This document shows positions 34,607-44,827 of a stretch of 64,000 bases of DNA, piece after piece. The stretch is from Adiantum capillus-veneris. Its lineage: Eukaryota > Streptophyta > Polypodiopsida > Polypodiales > Pteridaceae. Below the pieces are notes generated by a model that saw only the letters and a list, made by a program, of their open reading frames with translations, searched no databases and was not told where the DNA came from. Position 1 is the stretch's first letter, and every line of letters begins with the position of its first letter. The position numbers were made by a program, and so were the translations under genes. Location: NCBI GenBank assembly GCA_014529385.2, contig CM043961.1, positions 11,388,478 through 11,452,477 on the forward strand, read 5' to 3'.

Positions 34607-34700
34607 AATTTCACTGGTGTGAAGACCAAAGTAGCACGTTTTTTTGGTGCCAAAAGTGAGAGTTCGTCGCATTTCTGGGTTTTTGAAGGACCGCTTCACC
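33950..34700 (-). pseudogene. receptor-like kinase fragment
   Basis: Minus-strand kinase domain in several frames: SPYVVSLLGYYTHGKRLRLL, VYECMQNRSLQEALFEKATL (hinge), FKIIGDTARVLEFLHVGWNP, VKPNNILLDRNFSARIVDFG (catalytic loop and DFG). The HxD of the catalytic loop is damaged (reads HYVKPNN). After DFGIAT there is a TGA and similarity fades. Upstream, FKNPEMRRTLTFGTKK may be the juxtamembrane region; a (GA)n tract has expanded inside it. This type of kinase sits in the plasma membrane and senses extracellular signals; no ectodomain is left. Confidence 0.7.
34561..34602. repeat. (CT)n microsatellite inside the kinase pseudogene
   Basis: About 42 bases of CT on plus; in the kinase frame it would encode (Arg-Glu)n. 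Confidence 0.97.
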
Positions 34701-34947
34701 ATCGCTTGCACGCGCCTGCACTCGGATCGCCCCATTGCAGCATTGTAGATGTGTGTGATATGCGCAACAAGCCACACAGAGAAGCCTCCAAGTAAGGAGC
34801 TTGTGAAACTAGTTCTAAAAGCAGGCACCGGCTCCCACATGCGCGTCTTGCATTGTATAAGCTTGCTCATGCACAGATTGAACAAAATCAAGAGCTGGAT
34901 AGTTGCTATGAAATGCCTCACCCTCATACACCAAGCTAAAGTATCCC

Positions 34948-35058
34948 CCTATCCTCATGACCCTTCCCCTCCCTGGTCTGTTGCTGCAACCAGTCCCCGC
35001 CGGCGCGGACTGGTTGCAGCAACAGAATACGGAGGGGAATTAGGGTCATGAGGGTAGG
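34948..35058. repeat. long hairpin, ~50-bp arms
   Basis: Left arm CCTATCCTCATGACCCTTCC ... TTGCTGCAACCAGTCC; right arm GGACTGGTTGCAGCAACAGA ... GGGTCATGAGGGTAGG. Arms are almost perfectly complementary with a small CG-rich loop (CCGCCGGCG). No target duplication identified. Confidence 0.9.
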
Positions 35059-35095
35059 TCATCACTTTTTTAAAAATCGGTTGCAGAGAGGTCAA

Positions 35096-35510
35096 AATTA
35101 CCCCTCAAATTTCAAGAATTCCCAAAACATCCCCAATATTTTGTCATAAATTCCCAAAATGCCCTTCAAATTTTCCAAATTTCCCAAAATACCCCAGGTT
35201 GCTAGATTAAATTTTTCCAATGATAAGACATTTGTAGATTTTAATAAGAAGATTGATTGTCTATGAATACAAGATGCTAAAACTAGAATTTGAGTTGGTT
35301 ATGTATGCCTTGGAAATGAATTGCTTCTTGTTTTTACACATAACTGCCTTTTTTTTTGAGGTAATTTGTGACAAACTACATATACGCTAAGCACTCAATT
35401 AAAACGGATCTCAATTGTTAAAAAGGAATAAAGAGTTGAAAATCTTGAACAATCCAACAAAATAGACACAAGGGTATTTTGGGAAATTCTGAAATTTGAG
35501 GGATATTTTG
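35096..35510. repeat. imperfect inverted repeat
   Basis: CCTCAAATTTCAAGAATTCC near 35096 pairs with GGGAAATTCTGAAATTTGAG near 35480. The arms are A/T-rich with periodic CCCAAAA/TTTTGGG and enclose about 330 bases without coding sequence. A MITE-like or foldback element is possible. Confidence 0.6.
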
Positions 35511-35559
35511 GAAATTGCCACAAATTAGACTCGGGGTATTTTGGTAAGTTTTCCTTAAA

Positions 35560-36566
35560 AAACGTCAAGCAAACCAAGGATCTGTTGTTGTAGCATGTAG
35601 TGCCACAGCAAAGGAAAGCGGCGCCACATGCATATAATTCAATAGTGTGCCTCTTGGGCAAACGATGGTGAGGCTGCATGATGTTGAGATATTTACAGCG
35701 GATGATAGTACACCGACACGTGCAATGTGATGGCGAGCAATGGGAGGACTTCTTTTCCCATGGTTGAAGGGACTGGGGCATTGGATTGCATCCATAGGAT
35801 TGCATCCATAGACGTCAGTGTATAAAAGAAACAACTATGCTCCTGTGTTGGTTTTTGCTCTTGTTTACGTGCTGGTGCAAAGGATCCTAGCCGGCTGAAG
35901 CTTTAAATTGCCATTATGTGAGTGAGGCACGCCTGGATATCCTATGACGTTGGATGTTTCATTACTGAGAGCACACACAATATAGGAGCTTTTAAGAAGT
36001 TGTTGTTTCATGACTTCACCTCTGCATCTTGCAGGTAAATGCACTTGAGACTTGGGGGCCTTTTCTATGCAAAAGAACTTGCAATTGGCTCTGGGTCCTA
36101 TCGCTTTTTTTTAATGATCACGATATAATCATTAAGCAAAAAATTATTCTCACAAAAAGTGGTTCTAGAAGCAAAGTGATTAGATCAAGTAGCCTTTTGG
36201 AGGTCCCTGCAATGCACCTCTTCAAGATTTATTTAATCCTTAAATTTGCAATTATAAGGTCTCAAAGAATTAAGAGGTAGCTTAGAATCCAATGTTGCAC
36301 AAGTTGCCACGGAACTTAAGCGAGACGAGAACTTTTGGTACCTAATAAACTAGAGCTTTCCACAACTAACTCTTGTCAAAATACCTTGCCGCTTTGCTTT
36401 TATCTTGGACTCCTCCCTTAAAATACGGTCTAAGACCTCATGCAGGTCAGCACCTATGTTCACAAATCCATTCATCAGATCCCATGACAGCTAGACATGT
36501 TTACCTCTCAATCAATTGAATTGGCAAGAGGAAAGGGAGGGTTGCTCAAGGGTGCTGCACTACGAA

Positions 36567-36568
<2 letters not shown>
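35560..36568. other. no gene; possible promoter remnant near 35810
   Basis: GACGTCAG then GTGTATAAAAGAAA at 35811-35831 has the spacing of an ACGT-core element and a TATA box, but no coding sequence follows. It may be a promoter cut off from its gene. Confidence 0.3.

Positions 36569-36608
<40 letters not shown>
36569..36608. repeat. (GA)n microsatellite
   Basis: About 40 bases of GA. Confidence 0.97.
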
Positions 36609-36612
<4 letters not shown>

Positions 36613-37009
36613 CGTGTTCTCACTTGCTTTAGGCACTTGTTTTTGCTTGCTTACAAAAGTGGAGTTGTTTCATGCTTTAGGAGGTTCTCGGATAGCATTG
36701 TAGTCTTACAAGGTTGTGTGTTGACTTTATTGCAAAATCTAGGTGCCAAATTTTTGGTGGGCTATTTTTGAGAGGAGGCTAGGTATGCCACATGGAATTG
36801 AATTATATATGTTTCGAGTATAAAGAGATTGCTTGCTTGTGTCTCGAGTTTTTAATTTTCATAATGTTTCTAAAATCTCATTTTGTGTCCATTAAGTGTC
36901 GGATTTGCGGTAGTGAAAGTAATGTGCATGGCATAATTTTTTTCTTTCACCATTATTGATCTCTTGTATCAATTTTCTCGGATTTATCTTTGCTCGGTTT
37001 TTCTTGCTC
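36609..37009. other. no gene seen
   Basis: No recognisable feature. Confidence 0.45.
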
Positions 37010-37424
37010 GGTGAATTCTTCCATTTTCTTATCAATTTCTCAATGATAGATAATGCATGTAAGTAACTTGGTATGGTTTGGCATGCAGGAATGACCATGA
37101 ATAAGCAAGGGCTTGATTCCAACACAAGAGTGTCTTCCTCTACAACAGGGCTCTTACTTTATGTGAAAAGGCTACATCTAAGGCAACACATGGTTCCAAA
37201 ACTCTATCAAGAAGCGGAAGATGGACCGACAAGGAAATTCAAGCTTGAACAAACTTGGCTTTGTATAAGGGGTGTGATGCCATACACATCCCTATGAGGC
37301 AAGGCCAAGTTTGTGGACTTACTCTACAAAAAGAGGGTTTTGTGAACACTTCTATGATGATCTACAACATTCAACAATCTTGATTTTGATTAAGATTTGC
37401 AAGGCATTCACAATGGTGCATATA
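37010..37424 (+). repeat. 0.4-kb direct repeat, right copy
   Basis: Partner of 31157-31572. Carries the same 74-codon frame at 37073-37297 (MVWHAGMTMNKQGLDSNTRV). Several differences change an amino acid and none breaks the frame. First base of the terminus differs (GGTGAATTC here against TGTGAATTC). Confidence 0.85.
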
Positions 37425-38309
37425 TACACAAGTTTTTATGATATGGAATCTACAAAGGACTGCACACTCGGGGGGGGGGGGGGGTCACTTAATAATTATG
37501 TGTTTATCATGTGAGTGCAATAGAAGTGGTCATTAATTTTTTATTTTTTTCACATTTTCACATACAGAAGGGTACTATAAAATGGAATTGCAAGAAAACT
37601 TTACAGATTGAATAGAAAAAGGGTGTAATTTTATTTGCAAAAAATTTATAGATAAGGAGGTTTAGAAATAATCCTTGAACGCAAGTGATATACACAATTT
37701 TATATATAGTGACCCCCTCAAGACTACACACAAGATTTATTTTTCCTTGTATACATTTTCTACTATATTTCAGCTATGGATATTTGTATCAAGGCATTTA
37801 TTTGTTTTCTATGACAAGAAGCGACTCATTCATGATTGTATCTTATCATTTTTGTACTACATGCAACAAATGATTCTTTTTCCTATCAATGAATGTGGCT
37901 ATAAACTGTAGCAAACCAATTAAGTGGCATTTATTTTTCCAATTTTTTGAGATTCATAGTCAATTATTTAGCTGCTATGATCTCTTGTACATGCATGACA
38001 TGTTTTCCTATAAATGTGATTCAACGATATACCCAAAGGTCCCCATGTTGAGACCTCTATGATCATTTACATTGAGGGCAAGGGTCCTAGATCATGATAC
38101 AAAGTCTAGCTATTACAATGACTCAACTTGTAAACATAGGTCATTTGGTGGTACTCTAAGATTGATGGTGTTATGTAATATTCATGTTACACTCATGGTA
38201 ATATTTTTGTGGGAGAGGAGTGTAGGTATGCTCATCTCAATCTAACTTACAAACCATTTCTGGAAACTACATCACATAGGATGTTCATTTTAAGACAAGA
38301 ATGGACCCA
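37425..38309. other. no gene; poly-G at 37470-37484
   Basis: A/T-rich with a G15 tract. Borders Element A. Confidence 0.5.
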
Positions 38310-39229
38310 TGTTTAGCGAGTCACGCCCCATGACGAACATCTGCAACATAGATTTTTGGTACTAACATAATGTCAATACTCAAGGAAGTGACTCTGATGG
38401 GGCATGGAGACTCTTTGAGATCGTCAATCTCAACAAGTGAACCTTAACAAGCAAACACAACAACTCTACAAGCAAACCAACACTCAATGATCAAGGAAAT
38501 CTGCTTATGTACTTTCTCACAGCTCTAGGTCATCACGCCATTTCGGCAATCGAACGGACTCAAAATGCAACGAAACTTTAGGAGGAGGTTTATGACACCT
38601 AGGGGCACTATCCTACCAAGGCTGGTCTCAATCTGACAAGGTACCAAAATCATGATCCATCATGAAAAAGGTCCTTAAAACTATAACAGATCAGTCCAGA
38701 AAAGTCGCCCTATGGTCTACGAACACTCTCCTATGGTCAAAACGACTAAAAACATTGATTTAAGCACTCAAATATAATGATTAGGCTCACTAACGCGTTG
38801 TCGTGAACCTCAACAAAACTGACAATGCTTACACTTGAATGAAAGAGCAAAGAGAGAGGAACACAATGCGCATTTTGGAATTGAAAATGGATTACCCAAT
38901 CATTAGTTGCAATGATTACAAGTTGGAGATGCTTCGTAGCTTGAGCGTACATACCATAGAGCTCTTTTCTTCTCTAAAGATAAACCTTCTTTCACATTAA
39001 AGTTATTAACCTTTATATCTAGGGCATTCTAAATGGCCAGTGGCCAGTTCACATGGACTTTTACAATCATCATGACAATAGTACAACTTAAGGAGTTAAC
39101 CTGCTACTTTGGAATCAAGATTTACCCAGAGTATCACTACACACTAGCTCGAGAAAATAATTGACTACAAATGTGGTGTCCGGCTACGTGTTCGGCAAGG
39201 TGGACACCTGTTCAATCTGTCTCTTAACA
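38310..39229 (-). repeat. Element A 3' LTR
   Basis: Begins TGTTTAGC and ends CTTAACA on plus. Pairs with 54363-55234 along its length. Contains a minus-strand TATA box at 39011-39018. Confidence 0.9.
39011..39018 (-). promoter_or_regulatory. TATA box of Element A LTR (left copy)
   Basis: The minus strand reads ATATAAAG here; the aligned position of the other LTR (55019-55026) reads GTATAAAG, so the box is conserved in both copies. Confidence 0.6.
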
Positions 39230-39242
39230 TTCCCCCCTTCTT
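39230..39242 (-). other. Element A polypurine tract
   Basis: Minus strand AAGAAGGGGGGAA directly before the LTR start TGTTAAG. The reading frame across it gives VSRDDMN (TAA) EGGNVK, matching the motif at the same place in Element B. Confidence 0.85.
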
Positions 39243-39718
39243 AATTCATGTCGTCCCTTGACACGACCTTGTGCAGTCTTGTCATAGGGTTGTCTTTAGC
39301 TTTGTCTTCAAGGTTGGACTTCAGCTTTGTCGTTGATGACGCTCCCCCCTTCCTTGAGTGATTTATATCTGCCATGTTGTTGATACGTGACTTGATTATT
39401 GATTTTCAAGATAACTTTTCCTCTCATTGTGTAGTCTTCTCTTTGTTGCCAGTCTTGGCCACCATGAAGAAGGATTTTAATGTTTTTGAGTTTATAGAAC
39501 CAATCCTCTTTGTGGCGTGGACTTTAGGATGGGTATGCTTTCCATGTCCATTGTAATTCGAGTTGTCTACAATAGGTCACCAATGTTGAAGCACTGTGTG
39601 AGCTACTTTTGATTGTTGTTGATGACTCTCTTGCAAAATTTGTCATTGCTTGTCATTGTCGGCCATTCTTTGACTTGCCATTGTTTGATGGGGCTTTGTT
39701 ATCGACCTTGGAGTAGAT

Positions 39719-39903
39719 AAAAGATTCTCTTGATAAGCATATGGATACCTGCAATTTTTGCTCCAAGTCGTTGTCGATTGATTGGGGAATCGTTTCCTTA
39801 TTGTTGATGTAAAAGATTCTCTTGATAAGCATATGGAGACCTGCAATTTTTGCTCCAAGTCGTTGTCGATTGATTGGGGAATCGTTTCCTTATTGTTGAT
39901 GTA
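39719..39903. repeat. two tandem copies of a 92-bp unit
   Basis: AAGATTCTCTTGATAAGCAT and the following CTCCAAGTCGTTGTCGATTG ... TTCCTTATTGTTGATGTA occur twice head to tail, almost identical. Confidence 0.95.
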
Positions 39904-40532
39904 GAAGGAATATATACAAGAAGTCGATGATGAGGGTTTCTAGATTAGGGTCTTAAACCTAGATGACCAAAGAAAAAAACCGGTGGGAAAAAAGTGCCTT
40001 TGTTATACGCTCTTATTGGAGTTGAGCATTTGGACTTGAAGTACCTGTCATGCAAGGTGAGTGCTTTGGAGAAACAAAGGAAGAGTGTCTAATGCAAGTG
40101 TTAATTATGGGACACTCTACATGCATATGAAAATTTATCGAACAAAAGCATGCAGTGTAAGAGATGGAGATGATGGGTGCTTCAAGGAACAAATGTAGCA
40201 CATGTGACATCAAAGGACGTCTCAATAGCTTCCGCATTTCCAAGAAGGGTTTTTTATGTAGAAGCTTCTCCACACATATCTCACTTTGCTGAGTGCTTGT
40301 CTTTTGGACTTCCTCCTTCACTTACCACTATACTACAATGACTTTGACTCTTATGCTCACCTATACCAGCATGAGTGACACAATGTAATTATGCTCAACT
40401 CTTCCAGCTTGAGAAGTACCTAGAATAACTAAGACGCTTAGACCATAGAAAATATTACATGAAGGTTTGGAACTAACACCTTGCTCATTTAGTGGCTTAG
40501 CTATCCGAGTCTAACTTTTATGCCATGTATTT

Positions 40533-41759
40533 TTAATGGCGACTTGGACTTACCTGTTCAAGGCTAGAAACCCAATTCCATAAGTTCTGGAAATTTAGGC
40601 CTCTTCCATTGTGTCGGTCTTTGGATGCCACCATTTTTTCGAGTAGGTTGGCATATTTTAGCTCCTCTTGACTTGCTTGTCGAGTGAGTGATGTAGCCTT
40701 TGCTTTATCTTTCATGAGAAGTGGTTGAATCTGTGTGTGGATTCTTTGTGTTTGAGTTTCCATGAGCAATTTTGGAACCCATCTTGTTTTTGGTCCTTGT
40801 GTGACCGTCTTTGGCATTTTACCTTCTTCTATAATTTGATGGACTCTAGGCTTTGATATCCAGACCTGATTATTTCCTTTGTATAAGCCTTGATTTTGGA
40901 GTTGTTGACGGGGTATCCATCTAGAGATTATAGCAGCCTTGGTTGCAATTGTCTTTCATTGGCTTTTGGTTGTCATTGCTTGCCTTTGGATAGAAGCTTG
41001 TGCTACATGATTTCTCTTGGTTGTTCCAGATTGAGCTACAACTTTTGGTAACCATATTTGAGTGTTACCTTCATAAAATCCTTGTGATTCGAGTAACTTA
41101 ACTAGAATCATTCATTGCTCCACCTGTCTTTTATGGGTAATTTTACTAGCAGTTGACTTTGGTACCCAAACTTGTTGCATTGTTTGCTTCTTTGATCTTT
41201 TCTTTTGATGCCTTCTATTGTTGTTTTTTCTCTTGCTTGAGTTGTTTGCCTTGTGTTGATAGTGCGTTTTGTTCTTTGTAGAACTTGCTGGTTGAGGTGA
41301 GTACATCCAAGCTGTTACTTTAGTCTTTTTGGCCCAAACACTAGTGTTTCCTTGGAAGTAGCCTTGAGCAATGATTGACTCATTTGATGCTACCCACCCT
41401 GTCACTTTTTGCTGTTGTGGTTGAACTTGTGCTTCATGTATCCAAACTGGGTCTTTGACTTGGATGTGCTCTTTGGATACTAATACTTGGTTGATTCTCT
41501 TTGACTTCTTCCTAATGCTTTGATGTGATGGAAACTTTGGTTGATAGACTTTTTTTTTGGGTTTCCATTGGATTGCGGATGGTTTGGCTCTTGATGTAGA
41601 AGCTTTGTTGGAAGTTTGATGTAGGCTCGTTGAAGGTAAAGTCGTCTTGAGAGGTTGATATAATCTAGTGTTTACCTTTTCTTTACCTTTTTCCACGATG
41701 GTTGGCAAATTCTTCTTTGCATGGATTTGAGAAGCTTCATGGAGTCTTACCGTTGTCAT
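40533..41759 (-). pseudogene. Element A Trp-rich repeat region of the polyprotein
   Basis: Minus-strand coding, mostly one frame, Lys/Gln/Ser-rich. Three repeats share a Trp motif and a QG-aromatic-GN-Trp motif: GWVASNESIIAQGYFQGNTS-VW; VWVPKSTASK ... ESQGFYEGNTQIWLPK; RWIPRQQLQNQGLYKGNNQV-W. Isolated WVPK and WIHEA motifs lie between. Two stops (near 41108 and 40956) interrupt. Its place after the protease-like domains and before the PPT is where pol should be. Function unknown; WVPK-type motifs also occur in other plant gag-pol linkers. Confidence 0.6.
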
Positions 41760-41780
41760 TGTTGAAGCTTTTGATTGTTT

Positions 41781-42098
41781 TCAAAAGAAGATGTTCCTCC
41801 AGTTTTCTGTCAGGATCAGACTCTCCTTGATGTGATGGGATTCGATTATTTGGAAAGTATCCTTGTACTCTCCAGTACTCAACTTGAGTACAGACTCGGC
41901 CATGCCAAAGCTAGGAATTGGTATTTTTGAACTTGTGTACACGATTTCCTCTAGCTTGATGATTGGCGGCTTTTCCATCATTATCCACGTATCATAAGAC
42001 ATTAGATTCTTTGTTGCTTCTAGATCTATCACAACTGAACATGGGATTTTGAGTCCCGTTTCTTCGCATATGCTGAATTTGATCAATGTTGGAGACAC
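41781..42098 (-). pseudogene. Element A second retropepsin-like domain
   Basis: Reads MSPTLIKFSICEETGLKIPC, VVIDLEATKNLMSYDTWIMM, then SFGMAESVLKLSTGEYKDTF and HHIKESLILTENW. The DLxAT and SLILxxxW pattern resembles plant gypsy aspartic proteases (DLGAxxNLM; xILGxxWL). The Gly after Asp-Leu is Glu here, so activity is unlikely. It follows another retropepsin-like domain in the same element. Confidence 0.5.
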
Positions 42099-42206
42099 TC
42101 GATCTTTTGTTGCATCCTTATCCTTCTCTTGACCTTGAGTTTGTTGAACTTTTGATGCGAAGCTTGGAAACTTTTCTTCTTCATGTGCTTTCCTTTGTTC
42201 TTTTTC

Positions 42207-43065
42207 TCAAGTCTGCATCTTTGAGACAACGTTTGTTGATTCTTCAAGTATGTCAATGATGACATATTCTCGTGGTTGCTCTGATTCCTTCATTTGCACT
42301 TTGGTACCATGTTCCAAGATGTAGCCATCTGTTTGACATTTTTTGCTTTCGCACTCACAAACCTCATTAGATTCCTTCAACATCTTTTTAGTAAATAATG
42401 GAGTTATATCATAGCCATCTTCATCGCAAAATTTTGTGTTGGTCACCTCATTTACGCAAACATCAAGAGTGGCAAGAATTTGATCCCATCCAGATTGTTC
42501 AAACATTTCTTCAGGAAAAGGTTCTACAATATAGTCCATGTCCTCCACAGTTCGATTGAGAATACAATCCTCCTTCTTCAAACTTACACTCTCAGGACCT
42601 TTGTACATCCAAATATATGCTTTGTCTTGCAACTCAGCCGATATCTCATCTTTCTGATCCGTAGTAAAGTTTAGTTCTTCTCCTGGGGTTCGGTCTACAT
42701 CTTTATAACTATGATTTTTGACACTGATTTTTGTTGTGACCTCTTTGTGTCTCAGGTAGATATAGTCATAGCCCCAGTCTTGTACCATTTTGAGTTGACG
42801 CATGAATGGTCTACCCAATATGATGTCAAAGTTGACGCTCTTGTCAAAATTCATCATGGCAAAGGTCTGCTCATACTCTATGCCACACGAGGATACAATG
42901 ATTTTCTCTAAAATTCCTATCGGTTTCCCTATGTATTTATGTGCTAATTGCAGTTTCATTTGAGTTTTCATAAGAGCGGGATTTTTCCTTTTTTTCATAT
43001 TTCTTTGGTTGCAATGGCAATTCCTACCCTAGTATTTAATATAGCAATTGTATTTACTCCTTTGT
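42207..43065 (-). pseudogene. Element A first retropepsin-like domain and linker
   Basis: From the right: NTIAILNTRVGIAIATKEI (43056-43000), aligned with the ILDTGAGIAIA active site of gypsy proteases but with Asp-Thr-Gly changed to Asn-Thr-Arg. After a frameshift: KPIGILEKIIVSSCG, FAMMNFDKSVNFDIILGRPF (flap-side ILGRPFM). A long acidic linker follows (VDRTPGEELNFTTDQKDEIS). The active-site changes are all G-to-A or C-to-T, which fits decay of a once-active enzyme. Confidence 0.65.
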
Positions 43066-43186
43066 ACTGAAGTGGTAAGGTGGTGTTTCCTTCTTCTCCT
43101 TCACAATAGTCACCCACCTTATTTATTGGTATTGGCTTTGTCTGTGGCTTCTTAGGCAAGGTGTTATCCATATTTTTGCCTGCAAG

Positions 43187-44602
43187 TTAGTCATGTGAAG
43201 GTATTTTCAACCCCATGTTTTGTAGGTTTTTGCCCATTTGGCCCCATAGACGCGGTCTAATTTTTAGTAGCTCTGAGAGATAAAGTGTGTATTGTATACG
43301 AGAAGACGCCAATTCATGCAAGCTCTTGGTATCCATCATTTTTAGTGTGGCTTTATACTGAGAAGGTACCATTTTAACCTCTAATTTTGTTTCAAGTTCT
43401 CCAATGAAAGATGGCAAAGTCTGTAGAGAGCGTGGTTTACTCTCTTCAGATGCGACAGACCCGGCATCCCCATATACAGATCTTACATCCCATGGGAAAA
43501 ATTTGTGATCCATGTTTATCTCAAAGATAGGTACTGAATGTAAGGTAGCACTACCATCTTTTTGGTTTCTTATTGATTCCCATAAGGATTGTGGCCACGG
43601 TTCTTCTATCTCCGGAATAGGCATCACTTCTTGTGAGGCCACCCCATCTGTGGTATTGGCTACTTCCCTTATATCTAGAGGTGCCTCAACTTCTGGATCT
43701 TCCTGGTCATTGTTTACAATACCATGACTTTCCAATTCGTAGATTTTTTTGTGAATTAGCACCTCCATTTTTGGAGCATCTAGAACTGGTTCCATAAGAG
43801 CTTTGGCCGCTTGGATGAGCTCCTTGCACATTCGCAACCTCTCTTTTTCATACCGTGGATGAGGATATAATAACCATCTATCCTCTTGGGTTTGATTGGG
43901 TTTTAGCCTAGCTTCATAGGCCTTCAAAGTTGCATCTAAAGGTTCAAAGATTTTGTCGACCAAGACTAAACCTCCCGAGTTAGTCTTTGAGTCTTTAGGT
44001 TCTTTTGCATTTTTCTTGCTTTCTTGCTCTTGTCTAAGTTGTTCTTTTGTTTGATTCAGTTCCGTTTCTAAAGAAGCTTTCTCTTGAAGCCTCTTTGCTT
44101 TCATTTTGTCTCGTTTGGATTTCCAAGAATTTCTTGCAAGTCTCACGAATAAGTTTTTGATTTCTATTTGAGGTGGCAATGTGCATTCCTCGACTAGTAT
44201 GTTTTTGGCAGCTTCTTGAGCTTGAGCTTGAGCTCGAGTCATCACCTTTAAAGGAATTGCAGGCTCTACCTCGGATCCGCTTGAGGAAGGCATCATACCT
44301 ACAACATTCATTGTTGCTTTCCCTTTGTAGTCTGGATTTTTAGCATAGTGTTGGCGTAGATGGTCTCTCCCACAACGTTCACAGAATACAAATATTTCTA
44401 TTTGTGGACCCTTGTTTGGACGACTTTGTGCCCAATGGTCACCTCCACATTCATAACATGGACCTTCTTGTTTCATAGTTGGTGATCTATCAAATGGTTT
44501 CTCTTGCCTGGTAAGAATGTTCTTTGAAACATACTCATGATTGGCTATGAACATGAGCATATTCGCATCCATGGAGTATAAGTTTTTCATGGGTTGTGGC
44601 AT
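43187..44602 (-). CDS. gag: Element A gag C-terminal region with zinc knuckles (471 aa frame)
   Basis: Longest open frame in the element. Two CCHC-type knuckles near its start, CYECGGDHWAQS and CERCGRDHLRQH, follow the CX2CX3HX4C spacing but lack the last Cys. A third, CNTCGGDHPTHG, lies just upstream near 44735 and is cut by a frameshift. A charged coiled coil (KRDKMKAKRLQEKASLETEL) follows, then an acidic region with two PxPEIEEPWPQSLWESI-like Trp motifs. It shares its frame with the 44828-45166 gag piece. Nucleic-acid binding and particle assembly are the expected roles. Confidence 0.65.
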   Translation of the reverse strand: MPQPMKNLYSMDANMLMFIANHEYVSKNILTRQEKPFDRSPTMKQEGPCYECGGDHWAQSRPNKGPQIEIFVFCERCGRDHLRQHYAKNPDYKGKATMNVVGMMPSSSGSEVEPAIPLKVMTRAQAQAQEAAKNILVEECTLPPQIEIKNLFVRLARNSWKSKRDKMKAKRLQEKASLETELNQTKEQLRQEQESKKNAKEPKDSKTNSGGLVLVDKIFEPLDATLKAYEARLKPNQTQEDRWLLYPHPRYEKERLRMCKELIQAAKALMEPVLDAPKMEVLIHKKIYELESHGIVNNDQEDPEVEAPLDIREVANTTDGVASQEVMPIPEIEEPWPQSLWESIRNQKDGSATLHSVPIFEINMDHKFFPWDVRSVYGDAGSVASEESKPRSLQTLPSFIGELETKLEVKMVPSQYKATLKMMDTKSLHELASSRIQYTLYLSELLKIRPRLWGQMGKNLQNMGLKIPSHD

Positions 44603-44827
44603 ATGCGTTGGCCAAGCAGTTGACTACCACTCTACCACCATTCAGAAGAGGTGGTTGTTGCCTTGACATTTGTTGAGGATTCAATTGAGTGCTACACCAT
44701 GGGTGGGGTGATCCCCTCCACAAGTATTACATATCCCCAATTGAGGTTGTCGTACAATCTGGTTCTGTATGTAGCCTTGGTTTATTCTTATAATTACCCC
44801 CTCAATCACTTGATGAATGATTGGTTC

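Noticed and set aside
34409-34927. A 172-codon minus-strand frame as an intact kinase-associated gene
   Set aside because: It spans a (GA)n expansion and joins different frames of a decayed kinase; only parts are coding-like.
31157-37424. Firm call of an LTR retrotransposon for the 0.4-kb repeat pair
   Set aside because: No PBS or PPT next to the repeats and similarity continues a few bases past the supposed end; kept only as a hypothesis.
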